DNA of 64,000 nt from Microcoleus vaginatus WJT46-NPBG5 (GTDB taxonomy: Bacteria > Cyanobacteriota > Cyanobacteriia > Cyanobacteriales > Oscillatoriaceae): NCBI GenBank assembly GCA_019359355.1, contig JAHHHM010000023.1, forward strand, positions 1-64,000. Reading direction: 5' to 3'. Positions 16,268 to 25,491 of this stretch are shown in pieces. Both the position numbers and the translations under genes were made by a program. The notes below the pieces were generated by a model, which was given only the letters and a program-made list of their open reading frames with translations, was not told the DNA's origin and made no database searches. Each line of letters begins with the position of its first letter. Position 1 is the stretch's first letter.

Positions 16268-17602
16268 CTAAGAGGTTGCTCCTGGTGCCGGTGCCGGCGC
16301 GACGGGTTTTTCCCCAATCGATTTAGCAACCTCTATGCCCTTCTCCTCTAAAATCACGATCGGCTCTGCACCTTCATTCATTTCTACCCGTTTAACGAGT
16401 ACCTGGCCATTAGAGAGCCGTTGCCCAACTTTGACATACCGACTCGCGGCTTCATCCGGTGCTTTCACAATAATCTGAGTCTCTCTACCCACTTGGACAA
16501 CGCCTGTGACTTCCACTGCTCTGGCAATGTCTGGTTGCGGTGGTGGGGGTGCTGCCGGCGCGGCGGGTACTGGGGGAGGCGGGGGAAGCTGAGGGCCAAT
16601 TGCCACCGGCAAATCTGGCAGTCCCGGCACTTGCCGACTCGGTGTGCTGGGGAGTTTAGGTGGTGTAGGCGGTGTAGGTGGTTTTGGGGCCGAGGCTACG
16701 GCAGCAGGGGGCTTAGGAGGCAGTTGAGGGCCAATTGCCACCGGCAAATCTGGCAGTCCCGGCACTTGCCGACTCGGCGTGCTGGGTAGTCTAGGTGGTG
16801 TAGGTGGCTTCGCTTGCGCTGTATTTGCGGGGCTTGTGCGACCGTTCTGCCCTGTATTTGCGGGGCTTGTGCGACCGTTCTGCCCTGTATTTGCGGGACT
16901 TGTGCGACCGTTCTGCCCTGTATTTGCGGGGCTTGTGCGACCGTTCTGCCCTGTATTTGCGGGGCTTGTGCGACCGTTCTGCCCTGTATTTGCGGGGCTT
17001 GTGCGACCGTTTTGATTATTGGGGAGATTTGGCCCAATAGCAATCGGTAAATCGGGCAAACTAGGAACCTGTCTGCTTTGTGTGCCTGGAAGTTTGGGAA
17101 CTCCGGCAACGTTTCGAGGATTTCCTGCAACGTTTCTGCGATTGGGTGGCCGAAGGTTAATTGGGTTCGGCACATTTGGCACAAATGGGATACCGTCTGT
17201 TGGCCGTTCTAAAGCTGGCAGCGTGGGTAGCCTCGGCACGTTTTGCCCACCGGCTGCGGCGGTTTTTGGCGGTGTCAGCGGCTGAACGGCAATACCGGCA
17301 AATGGATTTGTCCGCCCTGTCTGCACCAGCTTCGTCCGTTGTTCTGCGGAGGTTGACGGTGTGATGCCGGGTGGTGGGCCAAGAGCGGGTGATTTTTCCG
17401 CTATGGGCGGCTTGGTGGTTGCCGGTGCTTGAGCCGTGGGGGCTGGAGACTGCCCTGGAGTTGCTGCTGGTGTTGTTGCTGCTGGGGTGGCAGCCGGTGA
17501 TGGCGAAGGAGTCGTGCTGCTTTGATTTTCTCCAGGTTGCCCGCACCCACTCAGCAAAAGTACAAGGATTCCTAAAGACACCCTCATTGATGGTCTACGC
17601 AT
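16268..17602 (-). CDS. Proline-rich lipoprotein with 11-residue tandem repeats, PilP-like C-terminus
   Basis: The 444-residue protein begins with a lipoprotein signal (hydrophobic segment, then LLLSGCG lipobox with Cys near 20). A Pro/Ala/Thr-rich linker follows, then a TGRTNPFAGI segment as seen in pilus-assembly PilP-type proteins. After this come six copies of an 11-residue NTGQNGRTSPA unit and three related blocks containing SRQVPGLPDLPVAIGP. The C-terminus (about 355-430) is a beta-rich domain with VTGVVQVG and VKVGQRLSNGQVLVKRV, which again recalls PilP. A role in type IV pilus assembly is an inference. The repetitive middle is probably a flexible spacer in the periplasm. Confidence 0.65.
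   Translation of the reverse strand: MRRPSMRVSLGILVLLLSGCGQPGENQSSTTPSPSPAATPAATTPAATPGQSPAPTAQAPATTKPPIAEKSPALGPPPGITPSTSAEQRTKLVQTGRTNPFAGIAVQPLTPPKTAAAGGQNVPRLPTLPALERPTDGIPFVPNVPNPINLRPPNRRNVAGNPRNVAGVPKLPGTQSRQVPSLPDLPIAIGPNLPNNQNGRTSPANTGQNGRTSPANTGQNGRTSPANTGQNGRTSPANTGQNGRTSPANTGQNGRTSPANTAQAKPPTPPRLPSTPSRQVPGLPDLPVAIGPQLPPKPPAAVASAPKPPTPPTPPKLPSTPSRQVPGLPDLPVAIGPQLPPPPPVPAAPAAPPPPQPDIARAVEVTGVVQVGRETQIIVKAPDEAASRYVKVGQRLSNGQVLVKRVEMNEGAEPIVILEEKGIEVAKSIGEKPVAPAPAPGATS
16821..17018. repeat. Six tandem 33-bp repeats inside the lipoprotein gene
   Basis: The unit beginning GTATTTGCGGGGCTTG recurs at 16821, 16854, 16887, 16920, 16953 and 16986. Copies differ at very few positions (an A for G in copy 3, and a change at the end of copy 6). 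The unit length is a multiple of three, so the array adds 11 residues per copy and keeps other frames open too. Confidence 0.95.
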
Positions 17603-17820
17603 AATGGCCCATCCACAAAAGCTTTAAATTTACGAGAGCTTATATAGCATAAGATGCTATCATTATAAGTTGATTTACTTCTATTGATAGAGAATTTAAA
17701 ACAACGATATTAATAAATATTTTAGGATTTTTATAAGAGTTTATTCCATAAGAGAGGTTAAGAAAGTAAAGGTCAATGATATGATGAGGGCGAAATTGCT
17801 GAACTAAACGGTGACTGATT
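17603..17820. other. Divergent promoter region, lipoprotein / gpmI
   Basis: About 220 AT-rich nucleotides between divergent genes. They hold both promoters, but no specific regulator site could be recognised. Confidence 0.45.
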
Positions 17821-19419
17821 ATGGCCCAAGCACCTGTATATCCGGTGGTGCTAGTCATTTTAGACGGTTGGGGCTACCGTGAGGAAACTGACGGTAATGC
17901 GATTGCTCTAGCGAACACACCCGTGATGGACAGCCTCTGGGCAGCCTATCCGAAAACGTTAATCCGCACTTCCGGGAAAGCCGTAGGCTTGCCAGAAGGC
18001 CAAATGGGCAATTCCGAAGTGGGTCACATGAATATTGGTGCCGGTCGGGTTGTCAAGCAAGAATTGATGCGGATTTCTGATGCGGTTGAAGATGGCTCGT
18101 TGCTGAGGAATCCAGCCCTATTAAAAGTTTGCCAAGAAGTGCGGGAATCGGGCGGCAAGCTGCATTTGGTCGGTCTTTGCTCAGAAGGAGGTGTGCACTC
18201 CCATATCTCCCATCTGTTCGGATTGTTAGATTTGGCAAAGGCGCAAGGGATTTCAGAGGTTTGCATCCACGCGATCACAGACGGTCGGGATACTTCGCCA
18301 ACAGAGGGAATCCAAGCGATCAGGCAAATTCAAGATGCGATTGAGCGTATTGGAATTGGGCGAATCGTCACCCTTAGTGGCCGGTACTACAGTATGGATC
18401 GCGACCACCGCTGGGATCGCAACAAACGTGCTTATGATGTGATGACTCAGGATGGCCCTGGAGATGGCCGTTCAGCTTTAGAGGTCTTGCAAGCTTCTTA
18501 CAACGAGGGCATCACAGATGAGTTCATTGCGCCGGTTCGCCTCGCACCGGGAGCAGTGGAAGCCAAAGATGGGATGATTTTCTATAACTTCCGCCCAGAC
18601 AGGTCGCGGCAGCTTACCCACGCCTTTGTCAGCGAGAATTTTAACGGGTTTGAACGCGAACTCATTCGTCCCTTGTCGTTTGTGACCTTCACTCAATACG
18701 ATTCGGAACTGCCGGTGTTGGTCGCGTTTGAGCCGCAAAACCTGACTAAAATTTTGGGAGAAGTGATTGCCGAAAACGGTCTACGGCAGCTTCGCACCGC
18801 AGAAACGGAGAAGTACGCCCACGTGACGTATTTCTTTAATGGAGGTCTCGAAGAGCCATTTGAGGGCGAGGACCGAGAGTTAGTGCAAAGTCCGATGGTG
18901 GCCACTTATGACCAAGCACCGGCAATGTCGGCGGAGGCTGTAACGGATGTGGCCAGCGCGGCCCTTAAAAAAGGTATCTACTCGCTTGTGGTGATCAACT
19001 ACGCCAACCCGGATATGGTGGGGCATACGGGCCAAATAGAACCCACCGTCAAAGCCCTTGAAACGGTGGATAAGTGCCTCGGTCGCTTGCTGAGCAGTAT
19101 CATTGGTGCCGGCGGGTCCGCCATCATCATTGCTGACCACGGGAACGCTGAATGTATGCGAGATGAAGCAGGAAACCCCTGGACAGCTCACACCACGAAT
19201 CCGGTGCCCTTTATTTTAGTAGAAGGGGAAGGGTTGAAAATTCCAGGGCACGGAACCGAAGTTTCTCTGCGAAGCGATGGCTGCTTAGCGGATATTGCCC
19301 CCACAATTTTAGAAATTTTGAAACTGCCTCAACCCTCCGAAATGACTGGCCGTTCTATGATAGAGCCAGTAGAATTTGAAGCCCGCGCCAATCGCACGCC
19401 GGTGCGGATTCGTCTATAA
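17821..19419 (+). CDS. gpmI: 2,3-bisphosphoglycerate-independent phosphoglycerate mutase
   Basis: It interconverts 3- and 2-phosphoglycerate in lower glycolysis using two Mn ions. The 532-residue length fits the family. Asp15 in VILDGWGYR is a metal ligand. Ser65 in the MGNSEVGH motif is the phosphorylated catalytic serine. HITDGRDT, SGRYYSMDRD and the R-x-D-R phosphate-binding segment NFRPDRSRQ follow, then the second metal cluster with NYANPDMVGHTG and IIADHGNAE. The start MAQAPVYPVVL is typical of cyanobacterial members. secG follows about 90 nt downstream on the same strand, a pairing I recall as common in cyanobacteria. Confidence 0.97.
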   Translation: MAQAPVYPVVLVILDGWGYREETDGNAIALANTPVMDSLWAAYPKTLIRTSGKAVGLPEGQMGNSEVGHMNIGAGRVVKQELMRISDAVEDGSLLRNPALLKVCQEVRESGGKLHLVGLCSEGGVHSHISHLFGLLDLAKAQGISEVCIHAITDGRDTSPTEGIQAIRQIQDAIERIGIGRIVTLSGRYYSMDRDHRWDRNKRAYDVMTQDGPGDGRSALEVLQASYNEGITDEFIAPVRLAPGAVEAKDGMIFYNFRPDRSRQLTHAFVSENFNGFERELIRPLSFVTFTQYDSELPVLVAFEPQNLTKILGEVIAENGLRQLRTAETEKYAHVTYFFNGGLEEPFEGEDRELVQSPMVATYDQAPAMSAEAVTDVASAALKKGIYSLVVINYANPDMVGHTGQIEPTVKALETVDKCLGRLLSSIIGAGGSAIIIADHGNAECMRDEAGNPWTAHTTNPVPFILVEGEGLKIPGHGTEVSLRSDGCLADIAPTILEILKLPQPSEMTGRSMIEPVEFEARANRTPVRIRL

Positions 19420-19512
19420 GAAGGAAATCGGTAAATGAGTCATAAGTTATTCATCATGAGTGGCTTATGCTCCATTATCGATTAGCCATTACTGATTAAT
19501 AACTGACACACC

Positions 19513-19746
19513 ATGACCATTGTTAGCTTTTTGCAGATTATCTGGGCCTTGTCCGCACTTGGCTTGATTGTATTTGTGTTGCTGCACAGCCCCAAAGGTG
19601 ATGGCATCGGGGGCATTGGCGGACAAGCCCAACTTTTTACAAGCGCTAAGAGTGCTGAAACCTCGCTAAATCGCATTACTTGGGGTCTCAGTATCATTTT
19701 TATGGGCTTAACGGTGATTTTGAGCGCCGGGTGGCTGGGCAAATAA
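19513..19746 (+). CDS. secG: Preprotein translocase subunit SecG
   Basis: SecG is a small membrane subunit of the SecYEG channel. The 77-residue protein has two hydrophobic helices (about 5-23 and 52-74). The conserved cytoplasmic loop between them is HSPKGDGIGGIGG followed by a glutamine-containing SAKSAE segment. Its length is typical. The downstream metalloprotease frame begins within or just after it, so the two may be co-transcribed. Confidence 0.95.
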   Translation: MTIVSFLQIIWALSALGLIVFVLLHSPKGDGIGGIGGQAQLFTSAKSAETSLNRITWGLSIIFMGLTVILSAGWLGK

Positions 19747-19766
19747 GTCAGCTGACAAACATTTTT

Positions 19767-20612
19767 TTGTCCTTTGTCTCCTGTAACCGGCAAAGGACAA
19801 GACTGGTATTTCTGGCCACCAGCACAGTCTGGCTCGTTATCTTGAGTAATATCACTCTCTCATCTGCCGCACCCACCGGCAGATGTTGTGGTGTTTTAGC
19901 AAAACAAACGGCGATATCAACGCAGCGATGGCACCCACCAGCCGGCCTGACAAATCGGATTTTGAGCTTAGAAGAGACAAAATCCCCACCGGCAGCCTTA
20001 CCGCCCCTACAGGCGCACCCCCTGCCCCCCTCGCTTGCCCAGTGGCAAGATGCCACCGGCAGCGGCGATTATTTCTTAGAGGTGAAATCGCTGCCCGTTG
20101 GCTATCTGATCTGGTCGCGATTTCCGGTTAAAGTTTTTATCGAGCCAGCCGGCTCTCCCTCATCCCAGCAGTGGGCTAGCGCGGTCTTGCAAGCAGTGCG
20201 GGAATGGAGCGTATATTTACCCTTAGACCTCGTCAATCACTCGGAAACGGCAGATATTGCGATTTGGCACCGGCGTCCACCCTTGCGAAGATCTCCTGAT
20301 GGCAACCTAACTCGCGCTCGTTCTGCTGAAACCCGCTACGAGTTTTATATCAGTCACGAAGCAGACTCACCGGCAATGCTGTCCCACCGTTTCACAATCT
20401 TGTTAAGTCCTAACCAGGCCGGCCCATACATTCAAGCAGCCGCCCGTCACGAACTTGGCCATGCTTTGGGAATCTGGGGCCACAGTCCCCTGGAAACCGA
20501 CACGCTCTATTTTTCCCAAGTTCGCAACCCACCCCCCATTTCCGCTAGAGACATCAACACGCTTAAGCGGATTTATGAGCAACCCACTCGCTTGGGCTGG
20601 TCTGTGAATTAA
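19767..20612 (+). CDS. Exported zinc metalloprotease (matrixin-like)
   Basis: The protein has an elongated zinc-binding motif HELGHALGIWGH. Numbered from the TTG at 19767 (281 aa), His228, His232 and His239 are the ligands and Glu229 the catalytic base, as in metzincin/matrixin peptidases. A basic-hydrophobic stretch with LVILSNITLSSAA near residues 20-35 looks like a signal peptide. The mature part would act in the periplasm or outside. The open frame extends back to an ATG at 19680 inside secG, but that start would put secG-overlapping sequence before the signal. No ATG or GTG lies between, so TTG 19767 is the best guess. Substrate unknown. Confidence 0.8.
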   Translation: MSFVSCNRQRTRLVFLATSTVWLVILSNITLSSAAPTGRCCGVLAKQTAISTQRWHPPAGLTNRILSLEETKSPPAALPPLQAHPLPPSLAQWQDATGSGDYFLEVKSLPVGYLIWSRFPVKVFIEPAGSPSSQQWASAVLQAVREWSVYLPLDLVNHSETADIAIWHRRPPLRRSPDGNLTRARSAETRYEFYISHEADSPAMLSHRFTILLSPNQAGPYIQAAARHELGHALGIWGHSPLETDTLYFSQVRNPPPISARDINTLKRIYEQPTRLGWSVN

Positions 20613-22508
20613 TATTTGTCTTGATTTAGATGGATATCTACCCCGAGCGAAACAAAAAGTGAAAAAAAGGCACCCAGGGAAAGACGCACTTTGTCGCTGA
20701 TTAACTTGCGATTAGCATAAAAAGTAGCCAGGAAAAAACAAGACTCTTTTGCTTTTTTTTAAAATTTCTGTGTAGATTTGGAAGCCAATTAAGCATTTGC
20801 CGATCTTCGCGCTAGAATATCTTGCTTATATCCCGATCAGCACAGCATCGGCTGGCTGCTTACCGACTCAGTTTTTAAAGTTAGGCTAGCGTTTTTGTCA
20901 CATTGGTAAGATGTCTGAGGTGTCTAAGCAGTAGGTAGCAGTTTATTTTAGAAGGAATGGGTAATATAAGTAATAGCGAAGAGGCGACTTTCTTCTCGTA
21001 GCCTCTAAATGGCTGTTTGCCCTCCCTAATTAGCAATAGAAGTGTGCTGCCGGTCAGAAAAACCTGATAAACCCTGATTTGTGCTGGGAGTGACCTCTGA
21101 TAAGACTCTTGTATTTTTCAGCGGTTACAGATTCAACCCAACCTTGTTTTGAAGGGGGTGTTTAACCTTCCTTTTTAAAGCCGGCACAGCGGTTCCAGCC
21201 GCCAAGGGTGCGGGAGAAGCACGCGCAACAACTCTTTTTTGAGGCAAAAACTCCGCGATTGGGATGAGAAATGTTAATTTCTGAAAGTTACCCACTGTCA
21301 ACTATCAAAAGGATTCATTAGAATAGCGGAAAGTAGTTGGCTTAAGTGTCCGGTTCAGTGAACCCGTCTCAATTAAAAATAGGGATGAGGATTTTAACGA
21401 ACCACAGCAAAAGACGCAAGGATTAAATAGGCGTGGGGGTATTGACCCAAAAAAGCCCTGTCCAGTGGGTACTTCAGAGACTTCCCCAGTTAAGACTGCT
21501 AACAAGCGGTTGGGGTCGGACGCTTGAAAAGGAGACACCTTCACAGGGATGGATACAGTAAGTTAGCGGACATTGTGCCAGTTTCTCGCCTTCTCGGCTC
21601 CCAACAAACTGGCATCCTACCCACCCAAGCAAGATTGGATGAGGTATTTAGGGGAAAGCACGATGAATTTTGTCAAAAATTTAAGTAGTATTTAACAGAA
21701 TGCAAGACACGGCCTAAATAAGTTAAAAAGGGGTGGTGTAGCTAGTCAGTCTGCTTCAAAACAGAAGTTGGCGAATCGAGACATCTACTGTGATCTATTG
21801 GCTAACACACTGCCGGCACCAACACTCCAACTCTCCCACACCCAGTTTGGGTTGAGTTAATTACTGAATGCTATGACTGCGATGTTGCGCTTCTGGAGCG
21901 CATGAAGAGGCAATTGCAGAAAGCAGTTTGAAATTATCTACAGTAGATCCCAGCAAACCGGCTTGATTAAAGCGCAAAGTGCGTATGAAGTTCAAAGATA
22001 CAGGGTAAATATGGGTGCATTAATGATTATCGGTTTCCTGATCAACTCAGATGGCAAAACCGAATTGCTTTTTTACCACTGACTTGCTAGTGGAATTAGA
22101 GCGCAACGGTGCAGCGAGATTCTTATTTCAGGATCGCGCTTCTCTAAATACCAAGCATCTTGCAGACTTTTCAAGTGTTCAACTGAGATGACATGGTTGA
22201 TGTAAACCAAGCTAGCTTGGCAAGACTCTCCGAAACTATAATTAAGCCAACAAAGTAGCGTGCTATTTTTGTGAAAAAGGCTACAATCGGAGAGGTCTGA
22301 GCAAGATCCAACCTTTACTTATCCCACACTCGCTATATGCCGACATATATGGTGGCAGCGAAGGGGTTTATCTTCCAGTTAACTAGCCCGCAGTTGTTCA
22401 AGCCATTGAGCGCTTGTAAAAAGCTGTAACCGGCTATTTTGTATAGAGCTCTATTGAGCAAGCTATCCAGTTATTGATTGTTTCATGAAGGAGCATGAGG
22501 AACGCAGC
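20613..22508. other. Long gene-poor region upstream of sigA
   Basis: Almost 1.9 kb without a supported protein gene. It is the largest gap in the window. A 79-codon minus frame (21305-21544) has a borderline composition and no clear ribosome site, so it is not called. Several inverted repeats occur, the clearest at 21576-21614. The most likely content is a long sigA promoter/leader, possibly with one or more small RNAs. No tRNA, rnpB or tmRNA signature was recognised. Confidence 0.5.
21576..21614. other. Perfect 9-bp inverted repeat in the sigA upstream region
   Basis: TGCCAGTTT (21576-21584) and AAACTGGCA (21606-21614) are separated by 21 nt. There is no T tract, so it is not a simple terminator. 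It could be part of a structured leader or small RNA, or a protein-binding site. Confidence 0.4.
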
Positions 22509-23684
22509 ATGACCCAGGCTAAAAACGTACTTGCAACCCTTGATCAGCCTGAGCTGGAAATTTTCCCCCAGCCTGAGATCGAGTTAGAAGATCTTTTAAT
22601 TGAAGAAGCAGAAGATGAGTTGCTTGGTGCCGACTCCGGCGACCAAGAAGCCTTTCTAGATGCTCAGTCTGATGATGAGGACGCGAAGTCTGGGAAGGCT
22701 CGCTCTGGCCGGCGCAAAGCCCAGGCTAAGAAAAAGCATTATACAGAAGACTCGATTCGTCTCTACCTGCAAGAAATCGGCAGAATTCGGCTGTTGCGTG
22801 CAGACGAAGAAATTGAGCTAGCACGTAAGATTGCCGATCTGCTTGAATTAGAGCGCGTACGCGAGAAACTGTACGATGATTTGGCTCGGATTCCCCATGA
22901 TGCGGAGTGGGCTGAGGCTGTGAAGATGCCATTGCCAGACTTTCGCCGTCGCCTGCATTTAGGCCGGCGCGCGAAGGAAAAAATGGTGCAGTCTAACCTC
23001 CGGCTGGTGGTTTCGATTGCGAAAAAATATATGAATCGAGGCCTGTCATTCCAGGACTTGATTCAAGAAGGTAGTCTGGGTCTAATCCGGGCGGCTGAGA
23101 AGTTTGACCACGAAAAAGGTTATAAATTCTCCACCTATGCAACGTGGTGGATTCGTCAGGCAATTACCCGCGCAATCGCCGATCAGTCGCGCACTATTCG
23201 TCTTCCTGTTCACCTTTACGAAACAATTTCTCGAATTAAGAAAACGACCAAATTACTTTCCCAAGAAATGGGTCGCAAGCCCACGGAAGAGGAAATCGCC
23301 ACTCGCATGGAAATGACCATTGAGAAATTGCGCTTTATTGCCAAGTCCGCGCAGTTGCCAATTTCTCTGGAAACTCCTATCGGGAAAGAAGAAGATTCTC
23401 GCTTGGGAGATTTTATTGAATCTGACGGAGAAACCCCGGAAGATCAAGTTGCTAAAAATCTACTCCGGGAAGACCTTGAAAGTGTCCTCGACACCCTCAG
23501 CCCTCGCGAACGTGATGTTTTGCGTTTGCGCTATGGCTTAGATGATGGGCGCATGAAGACGTTGGAAGAAATCGGTCAAATATTCAACGTCACTCGCGAA
23601 CGAATTCGGCAAATCGAGGCCAAAGCATTGCGGAAGTTGCGCCATCCCAATCGCAATAGCATTCTCAAAGAATATATTCGCTAG
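22509..23684 (+). CDS. sigA: Principal sigma factor of RNA polymerase (SigA/RpoD)
   Basis: This group-1 sigma-70 factor directs transcription of housekeeping genes. Visible parts are an acidic N-terminal region, region 1.2 ([13 protein letters not shown]), and region 2 with [23 protein letters not shown] and the -10 recognition helix [15 protein letters not shown]. Region 3 and region 4.2 ([20 protein letters not shown]) follow. The ATG at 22509 (391 aa) is favoured over the ATG at 22485 because GAGGAA lies 7 nt before it. The length and near-canonical region 2 support the principal rather than an alternative factor. It is followed by a strong terminator and preceded by a very long intergenic region. 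Confidence 0.96.
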   Translation: MTQAKNVLATLDQPELEIFPQPEIELEDLLIEEAEDELLGADSGDQEAFLDAQSDDEDAKSGKARSGRRKAQAKKKHYTEDSIRLYLQEIGRIRLLRADEEIELARKIADLLELERVREKLYDDLARIPHDAEWAEAVKMPLPDFRRRLHLGRRAKEKMVQSNLRLVVSIAKKYMNRGLSFQDLIQEGSLGLIRAAEKFDHEKGYKFSTYATWWIRQAITRAIADQSRTIRLPVHLYETISRIKKTTKLLSQEMGRKPTEEEIATRMEMTIEKLRFIAKSAQLPISLETPIGKEEDSRLGDFIESDGETPEDQVAKNLLREDLESVLDTLSPRERDVLRLRYGLDDGRMKTLEEIGQIFNVTRERIRQIEAKALRKLRHPNRNSILKEYIR

Positions 23685-23731
23685 TATCGCTAATGGTTAA
23701 TCACTGATTAATCATTAGTAAATTAAAAAAA

Positions 23732-23770
23732 AACTGGGCGTTTCTTTTGGAATTCCCAGTTACTTTTTTT
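23732..23770 (+). terminator. Rho-independent terminator of sigA
   Basis: AACTGGG (23732-23738) pairs perfectly with CCCAGTT (23755-23761), and a run of seven T residues follows (23764-23770). It lies about 50 nt after the sigA stop. Confidence 0.85.
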
Positions 23771-23884
23771 GGAGATTGTAGAGGTTGATAAACTGAGCGT
23801 CGGCTACACCGGCATTCTTAGCGCCTAGGATTTTTCGGCCCTACAAGAGATGAATGCAATTTAATATGAGAAGGTTTTGAAGAA

Positions 23885-24037
23885 TTAGATTAAGCCCCAG
23901 AAGTGAAGCAAACCTTTTCCAGTCACCAATTCCAGAATCATTGCGCCGGCAAAGCCAATCATTGCCAGACGACCGTTCCAGTTCTCGGCACCGGGGGTGA
24001 AGCCAAAGCGCCAAGCGTTGCGATTTTCTTTTTCCAT
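23885..24037 (-). CDS. hli: High-light-inducible protein (one-helix chlorophyll-binding family)
   Basis: A 50-residue protein read directly on the minus strand. It starts MEKENRNAWRFGFTPGAENW and continues with one membrane helix containing NGRLAMIGFAG. The ExxNxR signature of chlorophyll a/b-binding proteins is present (Glu18, Asn21, Arg23). HLIPs sit in the thylakoid membrane, bind chlorophyll and carotenoid, and protect photosystems during light stress and assembly. GTTACA-type HLR1 repeats (24075-24090) upstream of the ATG suggest RpaB control. It converges with sigA, with the sigA terminator between them. Confidence 0.93.
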   Translation of the reverse strand: MEKENRNAWRFGFTPGAENWNGRLAMIGFAGAMILELVTGKGLLHFWGLI

Positions 24038-24074
24038 GAAGATGAATGACCTTTAGCTACATTTTTTTAATTTG

Positions 24075-24090
24075 TGTAAATAAATGTAAC
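24075..24090 (-). promoter_or_regulatory. HLR1 box (RpaB binding site) upstream of hli
   Basis: The minus strand reads GTTACATTTATTTACA, a full match to the HLR1 consensus (T/G)TTACA(T/A)(T/A)NN(T/G)TTACA bound by the response regulator RpaB. It begins 38 nt upstream of the hli ATG. hli genes are established RpaB targets, so the site is very likely functional. Confidence 0.8.
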
Positions 24091-24176
24091 AAAGAATCAT
24101 TAGAGGTGCAATAAGCAGCCGGTTCTAATGACTGTGAGAAGATTTTACCGCCCGACAAAAAAGAGATTGAAAGTAG

Positions 24177-25397
24177 CTAAGGCAAGATCGCGATGCCTGT
24201 TTCTGGGTCGAATAAATGAATTTTGTCCGGTGCGATCGCCAGCCAAAGTTGTTCACCGGCACTTACAAGACGATCTGGCTCGATTCGCACTTGTAGGGTT
24301 GAAGGATTGCCGGCATTCTCAACGGGACTAACATGAAGTTGCGTTTCCGCGCCGAGAGATTCCACCAGATCAACTTGAACTTGGATATTTTTCAGCGCCG
24401 GCAAACTAATGTTTAAGTGTTCTGGGCGGATGCCTAAAATCAGTGATTGGCCCCTGTATTTTTCCAGCGCCGGTGCCCAGGTTTCTGGCAGCGTGAGGCG
24501 GAACTGGTTTTGGTAGAGCAACAGGGGTGCTTGAAACTGCACCGGCAGAAAGTTCATCGGAGGTGAGCCAATGAAGCCGGCGACGAAGCGATTTACAGGC
24601 CGGTTGTACAGTTCCAGAGGCTTTGCCACTTGCTGAATTTGGCCGGCATACATAACCGCAATGCGATCACCCATTGTCATTGCTTCAGTTTGATCGTGGG
24701 TAACATAAATCGTTGTTGTTCCTAGCTGGCGTTGCAATTTAACGATTTGAGCGCGGGTTTCAGCACGGAGTTTAGCGTCTAGGTTCGATAGGGGTTCATC
24801 CATCAAAAAGACTTGGGGGTTGCGGGCGATTGCTCGTCCAAGGGCAACTCGCTGCTTTTGCCCCCCAGATAGCTGTTTTGGCAGCCGATCAAGGAGTGAT
24901 TCAATTTGCAATAGCTGGGCAACTCTTGCCACTTGTGTGTCAACGGCTTTCTCTTGCGGTGACAGGTAGCGCAGATTTTTTGGCAAGGATCGTGTCATGC
25001 CGGCGAACAATTTTTCAGCAGATTTACCCATTGATAATGATTCATTTTCCCCATTGCTGAATTTTGTGCGCCGCAGCCCAAAGGCAATATTGTCATAAAC
25101 GGTCATGTGGGGATAGAGGGCGTAATTCTGGAACACCATCGCAATGTCTCGCTGTTTGGGGGGCAATTCATTGACGAGGCGATCATCAATTTGAATTTCG
25201 CCGCCGGTGATTTCTTCTAAACCCGCAATTAAGCGCAGCAGGGTACTTTTCCCGCAACCAGACGGCCCAACCAGCACCATAAATTGGCCATCGGGTACTT
25301 CTAAATTGATGTCCCGCAAGATGGACTTGTTTTCGCCTTTGCGACCGGGAAAACTTTTGTAAACACTTTTGATAACAACTTTTGCCACGGCGGTCAA
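24177..25397 (-). CDS. Sugar ABC importer ATP-binding protein (MalK/UgpC/MsmX family)
   Basis: The 406-residue cytoplasmic ATPase has Walker A GPSGCGKST at 44-52, the Q-loop at Gln90, signature LSGGQ at 176-180, Walker B FLMDEP at 197-202 and the H-loop in YVTHDQ. It also has the C-terminal regulatory OB-type domain of carbohydrate importers (FIGSPPMNFLP and GIRPEHL). An unusual insert of about 44 residues (about 111-154) separates the Q-loop from the signature helix and accounts for its length. It is divergent from a binding-protein/permease set that is broken (25492-28396). Because ATPases of this family can serve several importers, it may be kept for transporters elsewhere. Confidence 0.93.
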   Translation of the reverse strand: MTAVAKVVIKSVYKSFPGRKGENKSILRDINLEVPDGQFMVLVGPSGCGKSTLLRLIAGLEEITGGEIQIDDRLVNELPPKQRDIAMVFQNYALYPHMTVYDNIAFGLRRTKFSNGENESLSMGKSAEKLFAGMTRSLPKNLRYLSPQEKAVDTQVARVAQLLQIESLLDRLPKQLSGGQKQRVALGRAIARNPQVFLMDEPLSNLDAKLRAETRAQIVKLQRQLGTTTIYVTHDQTEAMTMGDRIAVMYAGQIQQVAKPLELYNRPVNRFVAGFIGSPPMNFLPVQFQAPLLLYQNQFRLTLPETWAPALEKYRGQSLILGIRPEHLNISLPALKNIQVQVDLVESLGAETQLHVSPVENAGNPSTLQVRIEPDRLVSAGEQLWLAIAPDKIHLFDPETGIAILP

Positions 25398-25491
25398 TAT
25401 CTACTACATCTAGGAAAGTTGAGGGAGATTCGATCTCTTCACCCGATATTTCTAAAATATATGAGAAGTCACAAAATTAGGAAATTTAATA
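25398..25491. promoter_or_regulatory. Shared divergent promoter of the ABC importer
   Basis: About 94 nt separate the divergent ATPase gene from the binding-protein pseudogene. Both promoters must lie here, but no regulator site could be named. Confidence 0.4.

Noticed and set aside
16821-17018. Possible CRISPR array
   Set aside because: The 33-bp units are directly adjacent without spacers and are in frame in a coding gene.
16779-17050. Three overlapping plus-strand frames of 78 codons
   Set aside because: They are by-products of the 33-bp tandem repeat, which keeps several frames open. None has a ribosome site.
21305-21544. 79-codon minus frame in the sigA upstream region
   Set aside because: No ribosome site, no recognised family and only borderline composition; kept as an unexplained short frame.
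20613-22508. tRNA, rnpB, tmRNA or 6S RNA in the long gap
   Set aside because: No characteristic conserved core or T-arm motif was found by reading; a covariance search would be decisive.
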